A DNA stretch of 64,000 nt from Megaleporinus macrocephalus. Lineage: Eukaryota; Chordata; Actinopteri; Characiformes; Anostomidae. A model generated the notes under the pieces. It saw only the letters and a list, made by a program, of their open reading frames with translations, was not told the DNA's origin and searched no databases. Positions 1 to 12,400 of the stretch are shown here, piece after piece. The stretch covers positions 1,674,001 to 1,738,000 of the forward strand of contig CM038716.1 of assembly GCA_021613375.1 (NCBI GenBank), in the 5' to 3' direction. Position numbers and translations under genes: made by a program. The first letter of the stretch is position 1. Every line of letters begins with the position of its first letter.

Positions 1-503
1 TGTATGAATACCATGTGCAAAGTTCTATTATACAGCCCAACAAGTTTGTTAAATATTGAGCTATGAGCATGATAGCTTTATAATGCTTTAAATCAGCTCA
101 GTCTTGACAAAACCATAAAAAAATAAAAATAAAATTAAAATATAAAACAAATAATGATGAAAGGCCAAAGCACAAGTCATAGAAAGATAGTTTTATTGCA
201 CAAGGTGTCGGAGTACTCTTTTTTCTGTTTTTGTTTTGTTTCATAGAAAAAAAACTGTATAGTTAAACACAAGCAATTGCAAATTGAAGCAACTTTTCCA
301 TAAAAGTTTACGAATCCCCTCTGCATTTTTTAAAACTTTTTCCCTTTTAATTATTTGTATTTCCTTTCCCTTATCTTTTAATAACCAGCAAAATATTCAG
401 AGCATGCAATGCCATTTTTCTTCAAGATAACTAAAAAAAAACAATAAAAAAACAACCAACAACATAAATAAACAGGATCGCAACAAAACAAACCCCCCAA
501 AAA

Positions 504-507
<4 letters not shown>

Positions 508-575
<68 letters not shown>
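508..575. repeat. (TA)n microsatellite
   Basis: A nearly perfect alternating TA run of about 68 bases. It gives a spurious Ile-Tyr repeat open frame on the minus strand, which is not a gene. Confidence 0.98.
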
Positions 576-577
<2 letters not shown>

Positions 578-3466
578 TTAATGTCAGACATGTTCTCTTC
601 TGGGATTCTGTATCCCACTCAAAAAATCATCATGTGTGTACGGTATTTTTGTTAGATTTTATATATTTTATTATTTTTAATCCCCTCACATTTAAAGTTA
701 TACCTTTAATCAGACATTTTAATTGTGCCCTGGTTTCTTCTGGAGATGTCGAAAATAGTAATTATTTATACAAAACATTTTGTTATATACAAGAGTTATT
801 ATTTGCAGATTAGAAATTATGCTGACGGGAGGGGCCTGGGTAAAGCAGGAAATCAGATTGGTTGTGGAAGTGGGGCAAACTGGATAAATGTGGGTGGGCA
901 AACAGGGTGGATGGTAATGGAGTTTAATTCCTGACTCCGCCCAACATCGACACAGCTTCTCCTGTGATTGGTTGGAGCAATGGGGTCCCTGATTTTGACT
1001 GACTAAACAGGCCTGCCCCGTTGCGTAACAACTGCATTTCTTAACATATAAACAATCATTGTGAATAAAAACAATACAAACCAAAGGGGAATACATCTAC
1101 AACCACAAATATTCAAATAAAAAGAAAAAAATATATATTAATCCATTGGCTGTCTACTGATCACAACACATGGGGGGTGCTTTCCAGTGGTGAGGTGAAA
1201 ATTTCAAAATGTGTATGACATATCAGAACAAGTATGAATCATGGCCGCAGAGACAATGGCACAGTCTTAATAAGACTTGTTCATGAGTCTATGCACTGGG
1301 CTTACTTCTGACTTCTGACAGACACAATAAACCCAGTTGGTGGTTTTCTGTGCTTTAGCAGCAATGAGAGGAACACTTTAGTAGAAGTAGAATGACAACT
1401 TGGTGAGGTTGTAGTGATATCAAATCAGTATGCACTCTTAGGTGATTCTGGGGTTCAGCTCTGCTCTCACAGCACTGGCTTCACCAAAAATTAATCCAAA
1501 GCATTTTTAGTTAATGATTTATAGTCACTAATGCATGCCATGTTTTGATTCTGTTATTGTTTGGATTCTGTCAAATTTGTTAACATTTTTTTAAATGATC
1601 TTAAAATGCAAAATGTCTTGAAAATGTCATGGAGATTTTCTCCATGTGAATCCCGGAAAAAAAATATTATTAGTATTATTTATTATTAGTATTATTATTA
1701 TTAATAGCTAGTATATTTACCACACATGTGTGGATCTAGGAAGGAACATACATATATGTCATAAGGGCATGTGAAGCATAGGGTAAGATGTTAGTAAAAC
1801 CAGCAATAATAAGAGAGTGAGCCTTGTTATTCTAGACTGTTGACGCTGGCCAAATGCAAAAACTGAGTAGCATTAATGTAAATTAATTCAGGGAGGTTGT
1901 CACTTGTCCCTGTGACTTGCAGGTACTCACCATGTTTAAGTTGCAGTGTAATGTTTATAGCTTGCAGCGCAATGTTTAAACAATATGATGCTGTGTTCAT
2001 GCAAGTACACAGGCATGCTGGCATATACCATCTAGCTGATTGTAGGTAATCACTAAGCCTTATTTCTGATTCCTGAATAACAGACTTACTGAGCAGCATT
2101 AAAGCTTCTAATCACTCCGGCCCCAAAATGAACGCCACAGTATCTTGAAACATATCTACTTTTCATCTTTCTGTTTTATCATATTCTTTAACATTTGGGT
2201 TTAAAGTTTGTTACCCGTTTACTTCTCCATTCTTCTTTACTTCTCTTGATCTACCCTCTCGTTCCTCTCATTCTGCTGCTCCTCTCACTGAGCGATTGTC
2301 TTCAAATCTTTTTTTAAAATATAATTTTTCTTTACTCAATTAGATATGGCATTATATCTCTGTTTTCACCACTTATATATTCACTATATCTTTAGATAGA
2401 AATATATATTTATATATATATTTGTATATATTTTGGCAAGAAACACTGTAATATATTTTCTTTTATCTCTTTTATATTGCAGGAGCCCTGATGTAATGTT
2501 TTGTCCATTGAAGTCAGTGAGTAGTTGGTTCATATCTAAAAGTTTATAAGTGGGGCTTGGCTTTGGGAGTAAAGTAGGTGAAGGGGAAGGATACCAGATG
2601 AGAAAGATATATATTAAATATATCCATTACTTGTATGGAGTAGGGAGGCTGTTTATTTTTTTGGAGGACAAGACACAGACTAGTATTATATCTCCTTCTT
2701 TTGCCCCCAACCTTTCCTCATCCTCATTCACTACTTATTTTCACCCCACTATGCTACCTAAAGCTAGTGTCTATATCACTGCAGAATAACACGGGCCAAT
2801 ACATCCCTCTGGTGGGAAAGGAAAGCAAAGTTTGAAGAAAAAAAAAGATTAACAAATGCAGAAAAGCTACTCAGCAACAGCGGATCTCTCTCCAGCTCCC
2901 TCTCCACGTCTTTCTATCTGCCTCTGTTCATGTAGTATGAGCGTATCCTCTCTTTCTTCCGTTGTTGACAGGCCTGTGCTCTGTCCATCCGGGAGAGGCT
3001 ATTTAGGTGTTCACAGTGAGGATGGGGGGGTCGGGGGGCGGGGGGTTGCGTGCTGAGGGGAAAAGGGGGAGGGCAATGACGGTTGTATGGCATCAAGCAC
3101 AGACAGATAAACTTGCAAACATCAAAAAGGAATACCTTTCTTTCATATTTTTAACGAGAGCATAAGAAGGTTGGGCTAGGAGGAGGAGATGAAAAGTCTG
3201 TCCACCTCTTTACCACACACTGGTTTTCATACTCTCAAATGGTTCTACCTTTTTCTTTACAGCCTGACTGGAAATGGTGTAACTCACTATTAAAGCAGGG
3301 CATAATAGAGGGGAAGGCCCTTCACATGCCACAGCTCTGATGATCTTCTCTCTTCTCTCTCCAGCAACCATCAAAGATCAGGCCCGAATATGAGGGTCCT
3401 CTGATGTTGTGTGCTGAACACATGTGTATATATTTACATATATAAACACACATGGACACACAGACT

Positions 3467-3468
<2 letters not shown>

Positions 3469-3519
<51 letters not shown>
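3469..3519. repeat. (CA)n microsatellite in the 3' UTR region
   Basis: An uninterrupted CA run of about 51 bases. The apparent Cys-Val and His-Thr repeat frames across it are artefacts. Confidence 0.98.
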
Positions 3520-3522
<3 letters not shown>

Positions 3523-4462
3523 TGCGCAGAATTGAGAAAGCTCAGTGGATTCACTCCCTCCTCCTTAGTGCACAAGTTCAGAAATTAAAAAAATAAAACA
3601 ATTCAAAAGAAAACATGAAAAAAATACAGTTTCCATCCATCCTTTGTCAAATAGCTCCAGACATTTTTTTTCTTTTTTCCTGTTTGATTATAAAATAGTC
3701 AATAACACTTTATACTGTGTCATCAATTGCATGAAAAAAAATCTCAAAGACTTTCAAAGAATTTTCTGTTGACGTATGCCACAGTCATTGAATTGTTTAT
3801 CTGAGTCCAAACCAGTTTGGCAAGGGAGGGGCAAAAAGACACCAGGGTTGATTCTTTTATGCATAAGCACTTTCCGAGGCAATGCGTCGCAGTATGGTTT
3901 TGCTTTTGCAACAGACATAAAAAGAAACACTTTCAACAGCCTAAAAAACATCTAGACAGGTTAATGTGAAATAACATATCTCTTTAAACCTTTGTGTTTT
4001 CCTACTGTTAAAAAGTCAAATCAACAAGTGCACATGGAAAGTAGTTCGTGCATAAGGTCCAAGGTGTCTTTAAAAGAGAAATAAGAGACAGAGATAGACG
4101 ATAGAGAGTAAATGAATGATAAGAGGTTTGACATGTTAAAACTGAGCATAAAAGGCTATAAACAGGAACACTAATGAAGGGAGGTGGATTAAAAACATGA
4201 CATGACATGTTGATAGTAAGAGAAAAATGGTGAAATGTAGGGTAAGGAGAAACAGAGGAAGAAAAGCGAGTGAGAGCAAAATAAAGAGAGAGAGGTAAAG
4301 AGAAAGAGACAGAGATAGAGAGACAGACCCCTGTGATGGACAAGCCCAGCCAGTACATAGTTCAGCCCCCACCCTGCACCACCCGGCAGGTTCTAGATGT
4401 CAATCAGCGTGTGTGGTTATATATGTAATTTATGTGTGTGGAGGGGAGAGAAAGAAAAGAGG

Positions 4463-5004
4463 CTACACCAGTGTGTAGGACTTTGAATATGCCCCGGCAC
4501 TCTGCTTTTGCAGTCTGCCCAAGCCAGAGGAGCTGCTCTCTAGCAGAGAGTCTCTGGAGCCCCCAACCTTGGAGCTTCCAGCCATGCCAGTTCCTCCTGT
4601 GGAGCCAGTGCTGGCAACAGCACTTGCGGCAGCGGCTGCCGCACCAGTGCTTTGGCCAGCTGAGGAGGTGGATGAGGAGCTGGGCATGGTAAGAGTCCTT
4701 TGGGGCAATGTGGCAGTGCCCGAGCTGATGCTGGAGCCACCCGTGGTGGTGCTCGAGGCTGGGCCCGAAGCCCCTGAAGCCCCTGAGCTGGTCAGGCTAC
4801 TCAAGCCACCATGGCCCAGTGTCAGGGATGGCTGTTTGGATGGGTCTAATGTCATGTGGCGGCCTTGTGTATGGTAGGCCCGTGCCGCCAAGCCCCGAAT
4901 AGAGGCCTCGCGTGGCGGCACCACAGGGCATGGGTCATGCAGCTCAGCCTGCTTGCGGAAGAAAGGGTCCGTCTTCATGTACAGGGGTAGGTTACAGTAT
5001 TCAC
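4463..5004 (-). CDS. dscaml1: dscaml1 exon 33 (C-terminal tail, PDZ ligand, stop codon)
   Basis: Last coding exon (542 nt including TAG at 4465-4463). It begins [20 protein letters not shown] across the junction, continues with [20 protein letters not shown], and ends [20 protein letters not shown] is a class I PDZ-ligand ending shared by DSCAM and DSCAML1. Between these ends lies a Ser/Ala/Gly/Thr-rich block of about 85 residues including an alanine run at about 4620-4650. I recall that block as proline/alanine-rich in mammals. The acceptor is gatttctctctctccag. The high GC content opens a spurious frame on the opposite strand. Confidence 0.95.
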
Positions 5005-8000
5005 CTGGAGAGAGAGAAATCAGAATTAAAATAAATAACTGTTCAGCTACTTAATAATTAAACAGCTAATTGCCAAGCCATCACAAGCTTTAAAGGGTTC
5101 TCAACTTTTCAAAACTGCATCAACATATTCCGCACTTAATCCACAGATCCAAGACTACTTTTACAGGGTTTTATTACTTGCTCATCTCTTAAAATCAACA
5201 ATAAATTACAAATGACCAGAAATATATAAATATATTAAAATATGTGACCTATGTGTGGTCAACTCACTGACATAGATTTGCATTTGTATAGTAAAATAGG
5301 TTTTCTGTACTTTCTGAGTTTCCAGTGTGACCTCACCATGCCATGTTTTTTTTTTAAAGCTATGAGATTAGTTCATAACCTGGAGATTAATAATACTTTT
5401 CTCCATTTTAGCACAGCTACATGTTTCCATAAGCATTCTGGACAAGGCTCTACTTTAAGGCAGCTTACTATGGAAAGGACCCAGTTCTTGTCATCTCTTA
5501 ACAGGCAAACACCCCACCCAATGGACATATCATTAACTTAAAAATCATAAAACTGCCAAAAATTAACCAAAGCTTGCATATTCATGTTAACAAAAGCAGT
5601 TGTACAGCAAAAGTGGGTTGACTGATTTAGGACTAAAACACTTTATGCTGCATATCTCTGAGTGACAGGAGCCAATCGAATGCAACAGTCATGGATAGTT
5701 ACCACAATGGGACCACAACGGTTTCAACAGCCTTACATCAATGTTGTGGGTGTAGTCATAATCTAAAGGACATGGCAAATTGGAATACTTATTTGGAATA
5801 CTTATTTTACGTAAGAATGTATAAAGAGTGAAATCTAGCAAAATGAACATTTTCTATTTTTTGTGGTTGGTGGGTCAATAAAAAGTAATTAATACTGTTA
5901 TAAATTTTAGTTTCAAAATATTTAATTATTTGAAAATGTGATTTTAAACACTTTTTACATCTAACAATGTAATACTATTATTATTATTATTAGTGGTAGT
6001 AGTAGTAATATTAATATATAAGCACTCGTTTATAATCCCATGTTCATTTATTTTAGCCAGAATATTTTATAACATAATTAATAATTAATAATATTCTAAA
6101 AGACTTCTAAAAGAAGTCATTTTGACTTACAAACTTTAATGAAACACGTGCAGGAGGCATGTAGCTAGCCCTCAGTAGGTGGTGGTAATGTTTCCCAAGT
6201 TAGAAACAAGACCCCATTACAGAGAAGTAGGCCTAGACATTTGTAATGTTTTTACCCCAACACTGGTGGAAAATAACCACAGTGTTGTGTTCATGGCACA
6301 GATCGTCTAGCCAAAAGCTTTAAAAGGTCTTCCCTTGCTGCACTAAGGACTAAAACTCCTCTGTAACAATGCTTATTTGCATAGTTATATATTATAGTTA
6401 TTATATGTATAATCAGACCTACAAATGCATATATATTTATAACAGAAAATGTTCAGATATTTACACATCTCTTTTATAATTTTACATGGGCTCTTTATTG
6501 TTGTGTCATTATTTATTGTATTTGTATTTCTTTACTTGTATGTGCAACATACTTGACAAAATAAAGTGATCAATCTGATTGTGAAAAGTGTTTCACTCAA
6601 CATTAACACGACATCTCTCACTAGCTTTTGCTCATAGCCAGTGACTGTTGTAAGTAAGGTGCATTAAAAGTTGCTCTGATTGAAACTCACTCTTGTTGGC
6701 GCGGTGCGGGATGGGCACTGCTACGTTCTTGCCGCGGTCATAATCCTGTGGTTTCGGTGGTGATGCTGTGAAGCGGCATATGCCTGGCTCAGATGGCGTG
6801 CTCATGGATGTCATGCTGTCAGCATTGTCATTAGTGCCAGTTGTCATCTGATCGGAAGAACTGTCTGAAATGAAGCACTCTGTGATCTCAAACTTAGCAT
6901 GCTGCAGATGCTCCTCCAGCTTTGCATGCTCGTACGCACGGGCCAGTTCCTCGTATGTAGAGGAAGCACTCTCTGTGGATACCATGCTGTTGCGGCCCTT
7001 GTCTGAGACACAAATCAGGTTTATAAAGGTGAAGACACAAGGAAATTAGGGAGATGCTCTATTCGTTTACTAAATCAGGGAACTATGAAGAAAATGTCAA
7101 GTGACTGACTAAAATTACACTTCATAAATGTATATGTACCTGTGTCTTGGGACAGGCTGGCGCTGTAACTGTCACTTTCTGTGACTGTAATGCCATGCTG
7201 GGAGCCTACGGTGCGCCAGTCGGAGGTCAGAGTGCGGGCAGGTGTTGATGCCTGGCATTTTGTAAGTGTCCACTGGCTTGAGTAACGGTTTCTTGTGCTA
7301 TGAGCTGACTTCACGCTTTTCCTTGACACTGGGTCTAAGGAAAGTACAGGGATAAGAAAGTACAGAGAAAATGCAAAAAAAGTTGTTAGACAAAATCTAT
7401 TTTGAATAATTATGATTTAATTTTATTTTGAGTTTGACATTTTGACTCTGAACAAAAACTTACTGGTTCCTGGTCTAATGTCGGACATATCAATCAAGGG
7501 GCCAGTGTTCTGAATGAGGGCAGGGTGATGCACGGACACGCCTGTGCAGAAGCTCTGAGGGTTAACTGACTGGCTGAATTCAGTGTCGGTCACTGGAATT
7601 GTGGCTTTGTCTTCACCTTAAGAGGAAAGTCACGTAAGATTGTTTCTCCAAGCCAAGAAAACAAAGAACATACTGTATAAATCCACAAACACATTCACTT
7701 GACATAACCAACCAATTTGTTTGATCCCCTCCTTGTCCTCAATGAGAAGCTGTACACGTGGGATATCTATGTGCAGCCGTGGCCCCTGAGGCGGGCCCTT
7801 AACTGGGGTGTCAAAGCTGCGATTGTTCTTACTGCTCCAGGTGTAAAACAAACATACAAATGCACAAGAAAAAGCCAGACAAAAAAGTATTGCTACTGCT
7901 CTCAGACAAGAAAAACACATACTTGGTATAGCTTTAACTGAAAAAAATTCAAAATACAGTACGTTCTTACCTGATTAGCATCTCAGCCAGACTCTTAGCA

Positions 8001-9362
8001 TCTAAGGTAGCAAAGTATGATAGTTTGTTATTCATTCACATATTCCTTCTCATCTACCTTATTTATCTTTCCCTTTCAACTTCTGTTCCTTTTCTTTCCA
8101 TAAATCTATTTTCAGCCTTGCTCCATCTCACCTCTAAGTCTCTTCAGTCTCTTCTCTTTGCGTTTCTTTCGGATGATGAAGAGGAGGGCCATGCCCAGTG
8201 TAACCAGAATGACAGGACAGCCAATAGAGAACAACTTCTTCACATCATCACCCTCCCCTCGTGCAGACTTGATTGGGGGAATTGTGCCTATGCAGGATAG
8301 ATGCATAAAGAAACAAACCCAAATTTTAAAGAGTTAAATAATAGCTACACTTTAGATTTTTGGCTTATTTTAAAACAGCTAATAGTTTGCTAATGCAATC
8401 AAAAAGCAGTAATGGATTGCTCCATTCACTACCAGCCACAATATGTGCTAAGCTCTTTCTAACTGGCTAACTCACTGCCGTCATAGTCCAACGTGGCAAA
8501 CTGGGACGTCTGGTTGCCACAGCCTGCGCTGTTGCAGGCCTTCATCTTCAGCTCATACCAAGTTGCCTCCCGTAGCTCAGCCAAGAATATGTCAGCTGTG
8601 GCATTGGTGCGTACACTCTGCCATGCCCAGGTGCCTTTTGGTCGGAAGTCCAATAGCACAGCATTGATAGGGCAGCCCCCGCTCGTCCAGCCCTGTAGGT
8701 TGAGCCGGGCATGTGTGGAGTTGATGTGGGTTAACAGAGGTTGATCCTTGTTGAACTGGGGTTCTGTAAGGAGTGCAGGCAATAGTTTATACTCATGAAA
8801 CTGTATTACTTGAATCTGAATTGTGTCTTTGGATTGTAATGCTTGACATGTATGACCAGTGAGTTATGCAGTCAACTCAGACAGATATTTTAAAATAGTT
8901 CACTGCTTTCTTACCTCTGCCATGAGTCTTAGCCTCAATGATCTCGCTTATCCTCCCGGCTCCCACACTGTTCTTGGCTGCTAGCTTGACTTTGTACCAG
9001 GTGCCACAGCGGAGGTTATCCAGCTTAAAGGAGCGCTCACTGGAGCTAATAAACACATCTCTCCATTCCTCTGTGTTATCCACAGAGTACTGCAATACAA
9101 AGCCTGTAAGCATACACACAAACACCAAACACAAGAAAAAGAATATGTATATTTGACCAATTTAAGATTAGATGTCCACATCAACAAAAAATATTAATTT
9201 ATTTAGATGTAAAATGGACTGGGGAATTCATCTTTCTTACAGTTGTTTGTGGCAAAGTAATATGCCTTCTCATCACTAGAGGGCGCAGAAATACTACATA
9301 TTACTAAACTAAATCCTCACAAAAAGGTTGGTTATACAAAGAGAGACAGAGAGAGTGAGAGA

Positions 9363-9404
<42 letters not shown>

Positions 9405-9409
9405 AATGA

Positions 9410-9448
<39 letters not shown>

Positions 9449-12400
9449 AGAGAGAGAGAGAGTGAGAGAGAGAAAAATGCTGACTGAGCAGTTATGCAAA
9501 TAGCAGGACAATATGGCACCCACAGCAAATCATTATCAGTGGGCTGGATTTAGTGCATCTCTCAGTGGTAGACTGTGGCAGATGGGAAAATAAGCATGTC
9601 ACATCAAAAGAATTCACCAGCAGACTTTGTATAGATTTTTTCTCCAAACTTTTACAGACATATTTCTTTTTACTGCCTAAACTTTGTATGGTAAATTGTT
9701 CTGAACAAATTCTAAGGTCATGTCAATGATTAGCTGAAAATGGTAAAGAAATACAGGAGTAGTCTGAAACAGTGGGGCACAGAAAATACATGGCTGATCA
9801 AAAAAGATGGATCCTTATCAAGTGAACACAATCACAGGAGGAACTAATCAATAAGCAGATAACAGTAAACACATGAATTGGCTGAGAGGCAGGAGGCTGA
9901 AACAACCTGACAGGAAACACTACACACACGTGGATACACATACACAAAAAAATGCAATAAAATGGATTATTGAGTGAGCAGACACACAGTAGTCTAGACA
10001 AAAGACTAAAAAAAGACAAATTATAAGAAAGCACCTGAAAGACAAAAGACAGGAATCATGTTAGAGGACAGAGGATCAGAGTAGAGCAGAAAAGGAAGGA
10101 ATGGAGGTGAGAAAACAAAAAACACGAGGAAAAAGAGAAAAAAAAGAATGTGGGGGTGTACCTCTGATCGAGCTTCCTCCATTGTCCCCTGGAATCCAGG
10201 CCAGAGTAATAGAAGAGGTTGAAGTAGTGGAGACAGTCAAACGCGGTTGATCTGGGGGAACTGACACAAACACACGTGTACATACAAAGTTATATATTTT
10301 ACCTTTACCACCTTATTCTATATCAGTGTTGTTATGTTATATGAAATGACTTGGGGTCTCCTGAACAGATAGAAAGTCTCACCTTGCACTACCAGGTTAA
10401 CAATAATAGTATCGAATCCCAATGTATTGGTGGCTGTGCAGGTGTAGTACCCAGAATCCTCAGCTTTCACTGAGCGCAGCACCAACGTCCCATTTGCTAG
10501 AATGTTTCGGTGGCCGTCTTGAGTAACTGGTATAGCTGAATCCTCGCTGCACAAGTCAATATTAAACACACACCACATTTTATGAACTGCCGAGAACATT
10601 TATGCATTCTACATAGAGCCACTACCTTTTCCAAAGAACTCTTGAAGAACCATGTTTCAAATTGTGTAACATAAGTCATGCAATAATAGATTAAAGATAG
10701 TAATTAGTGTTTAGTTAGAAATGGACAAATAACTTCAGGGACAGCAAATTATGTACGCAGAAAAATGATTAAACAAAATGGTCATTATATGGACAAACTC
10801 TTGCACACTATGTAAACCATCTGCCTGATCAGTCATAGTCCATTGTGTTGTTAAGAACAAAATAGGATATTTTTTATTTAACTGACTCTGACTCAATTGC
10901 ATTCTATGAGTGGAAAAGACACTGTTTATGCAAAACCAGAGTTCGCTGAATCTGAGACTATAAAACTGTAACTCTGACCTGTCTTTGGTCCATTTGATGG
11001 TGGGAGTTGGCTCACCAACTGAACTACATGGAAGCCGCACTTCTTTCATCCACGGAGTTGTAACTGTACCTCCAAAAGACAGTATCTTTGCAGGGGCTGT
11101 GAGAGAGTGAAAAAGTGTGAAAGAGTGTATAGAATTTTCTTGTGACATGTCACTTTGAAAAAAAAAACCCACGCTAATCTAAAATCTAAAATTTACTACC
11201 ACATAAACTACAACAACAACAAAAAGCATATATGGTTTGTCTCACACACACACACACACACACACAAACAAACGGATACCCACGCTACACACTCTACAAT
11301 CCATTGCTTTCCCCTCTCTCATCTCATGTTTTCTTCCTGCCTTTCACACACTTGACATTTTAATGCTTGCTCTCTTATGGTGGCTGAATACAGTATTGAG
11401 AGTAACAGCCTGGAGGACAGTACCTTTTACTGCTAGTAATCAGACCAGCGAGGGGGAGATCCCAGGGCAGAGTGTATACACAACCAGGCACATACACACA
11501 CAAAGGCACTAATCCAGGAAGTATTGATTAAACTGCCCCCCTAATTTTCTCTCCCCTTCTCTGTCTCCCTGTAATTCCCTATATTGGTCAGGTCATCAGC
11601 TGCCATTTCTCCATCTTGTCGTCCTTCGTTTAGTGCCCTTTGCCCCTTGTCACATAATTAACAACACAGTATTCCTCCATCAATCAAGGGAGAATGGACA
11701 GAGAGGAGAGACGAAAGAGAAAGAAGGGGAAAAAGAATGCCAGCGTGACATATACAATGACTAAAATGCTCTCAAGGTCATTGTCATCATTCTCTTTTTG
11801 TCATCAGGATCTCTCTTTTACTCTTCCATGTACTCTTAAAAAATGAAAGTGAAACAGTAATGCTTTGTAAATGAATCCTAAAAACAGACAGTGAAGGTAA
11901 GATTGAAGTCTTTTGATTAAAATATGTTTTTCTGTCATTTGCCACATGGCTCACCTTTTCCAGCTGGCTCCACAGTGACTTTCTCACTGATGTTGCCCCG
12001 GCCAGCGGTGGTGACGGCTGCCGCCCAGATCAGGTACTGCTGTCCTCTAGTCAAGTGGGTGATGCGGTAGAACAGTACTTCTGGGTTTGCTTCATATTCA
12101 CTTGGAGCCTGACAGCAACAGAAACAAGCTATTAACAGCATAAAATAAGAATGCATAAATAAATAAATCCTGTGGTAATGGTGATAACTGACAACACCTT
12201 GAAGCTAAGGTAAGGAATGGATTTCAAATATCTACATGAAACAGTGACACAGAAAGTCTTTAGTGTTTCCCCCCACTATGCCTTGCCTGAAGATTTGTTC
12301 CAAATCCTTTGCTGAAACTGAAAACATGATAATATAATATATATATTTGCTGCAGTACCTGTGACCTCTTCTGAAATTCTAAAACCAAAGTCCTTAAATG

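Larger units (their letters stand above)
1..4462 (-). other. dscaml1 3' UTR and possibly downstream intergenic sequence
   Basis: No coding similarity was seen in this stretch. In transcript orientation it begins right after the stop codon. AATAAA hexamers on the minus strand occur at 2652-2657, 1679-1684 and 192-197. The last is followed by GT-rich sequence, but I cannot decide which is used, so the UTR end is unknown. It contains a (CA)n tract at 3469-3519, a G-rich tract at 3023-3072 and a (TA)n tract at 508-575. Confidence 0.5.

Noticed and set aside
397..618. Minus-strand open frame with an Ile-Tyr repeat
   Set aside because: It is the translation of the (TA)n microsatellite.
4569..4877. 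Plus-strand open frame of 102 codons rich in Pro, Val and Ala
   Set aside because: It lies exactly opposite the GC-rich last dscaml1 exon, has no similarity to any protein I know, and is explained as an antisense shadow.
9494..9501. Other ATCGAAAT-like and ATGCAAAT octamers (9494, 14294, 61569)
   Set aside because: An 8-base word is expected a few times by chance in 64 kb on both strands. Without context they mean little.
9304..9528. Minus-strand frames with long Leu-Ser repeats (also at 13756, 23182, 56125, 57031)
   Set aside because: They come from (CT)n microsatellites. Only the 23182 frame contains real coding sequence, in its exon part.
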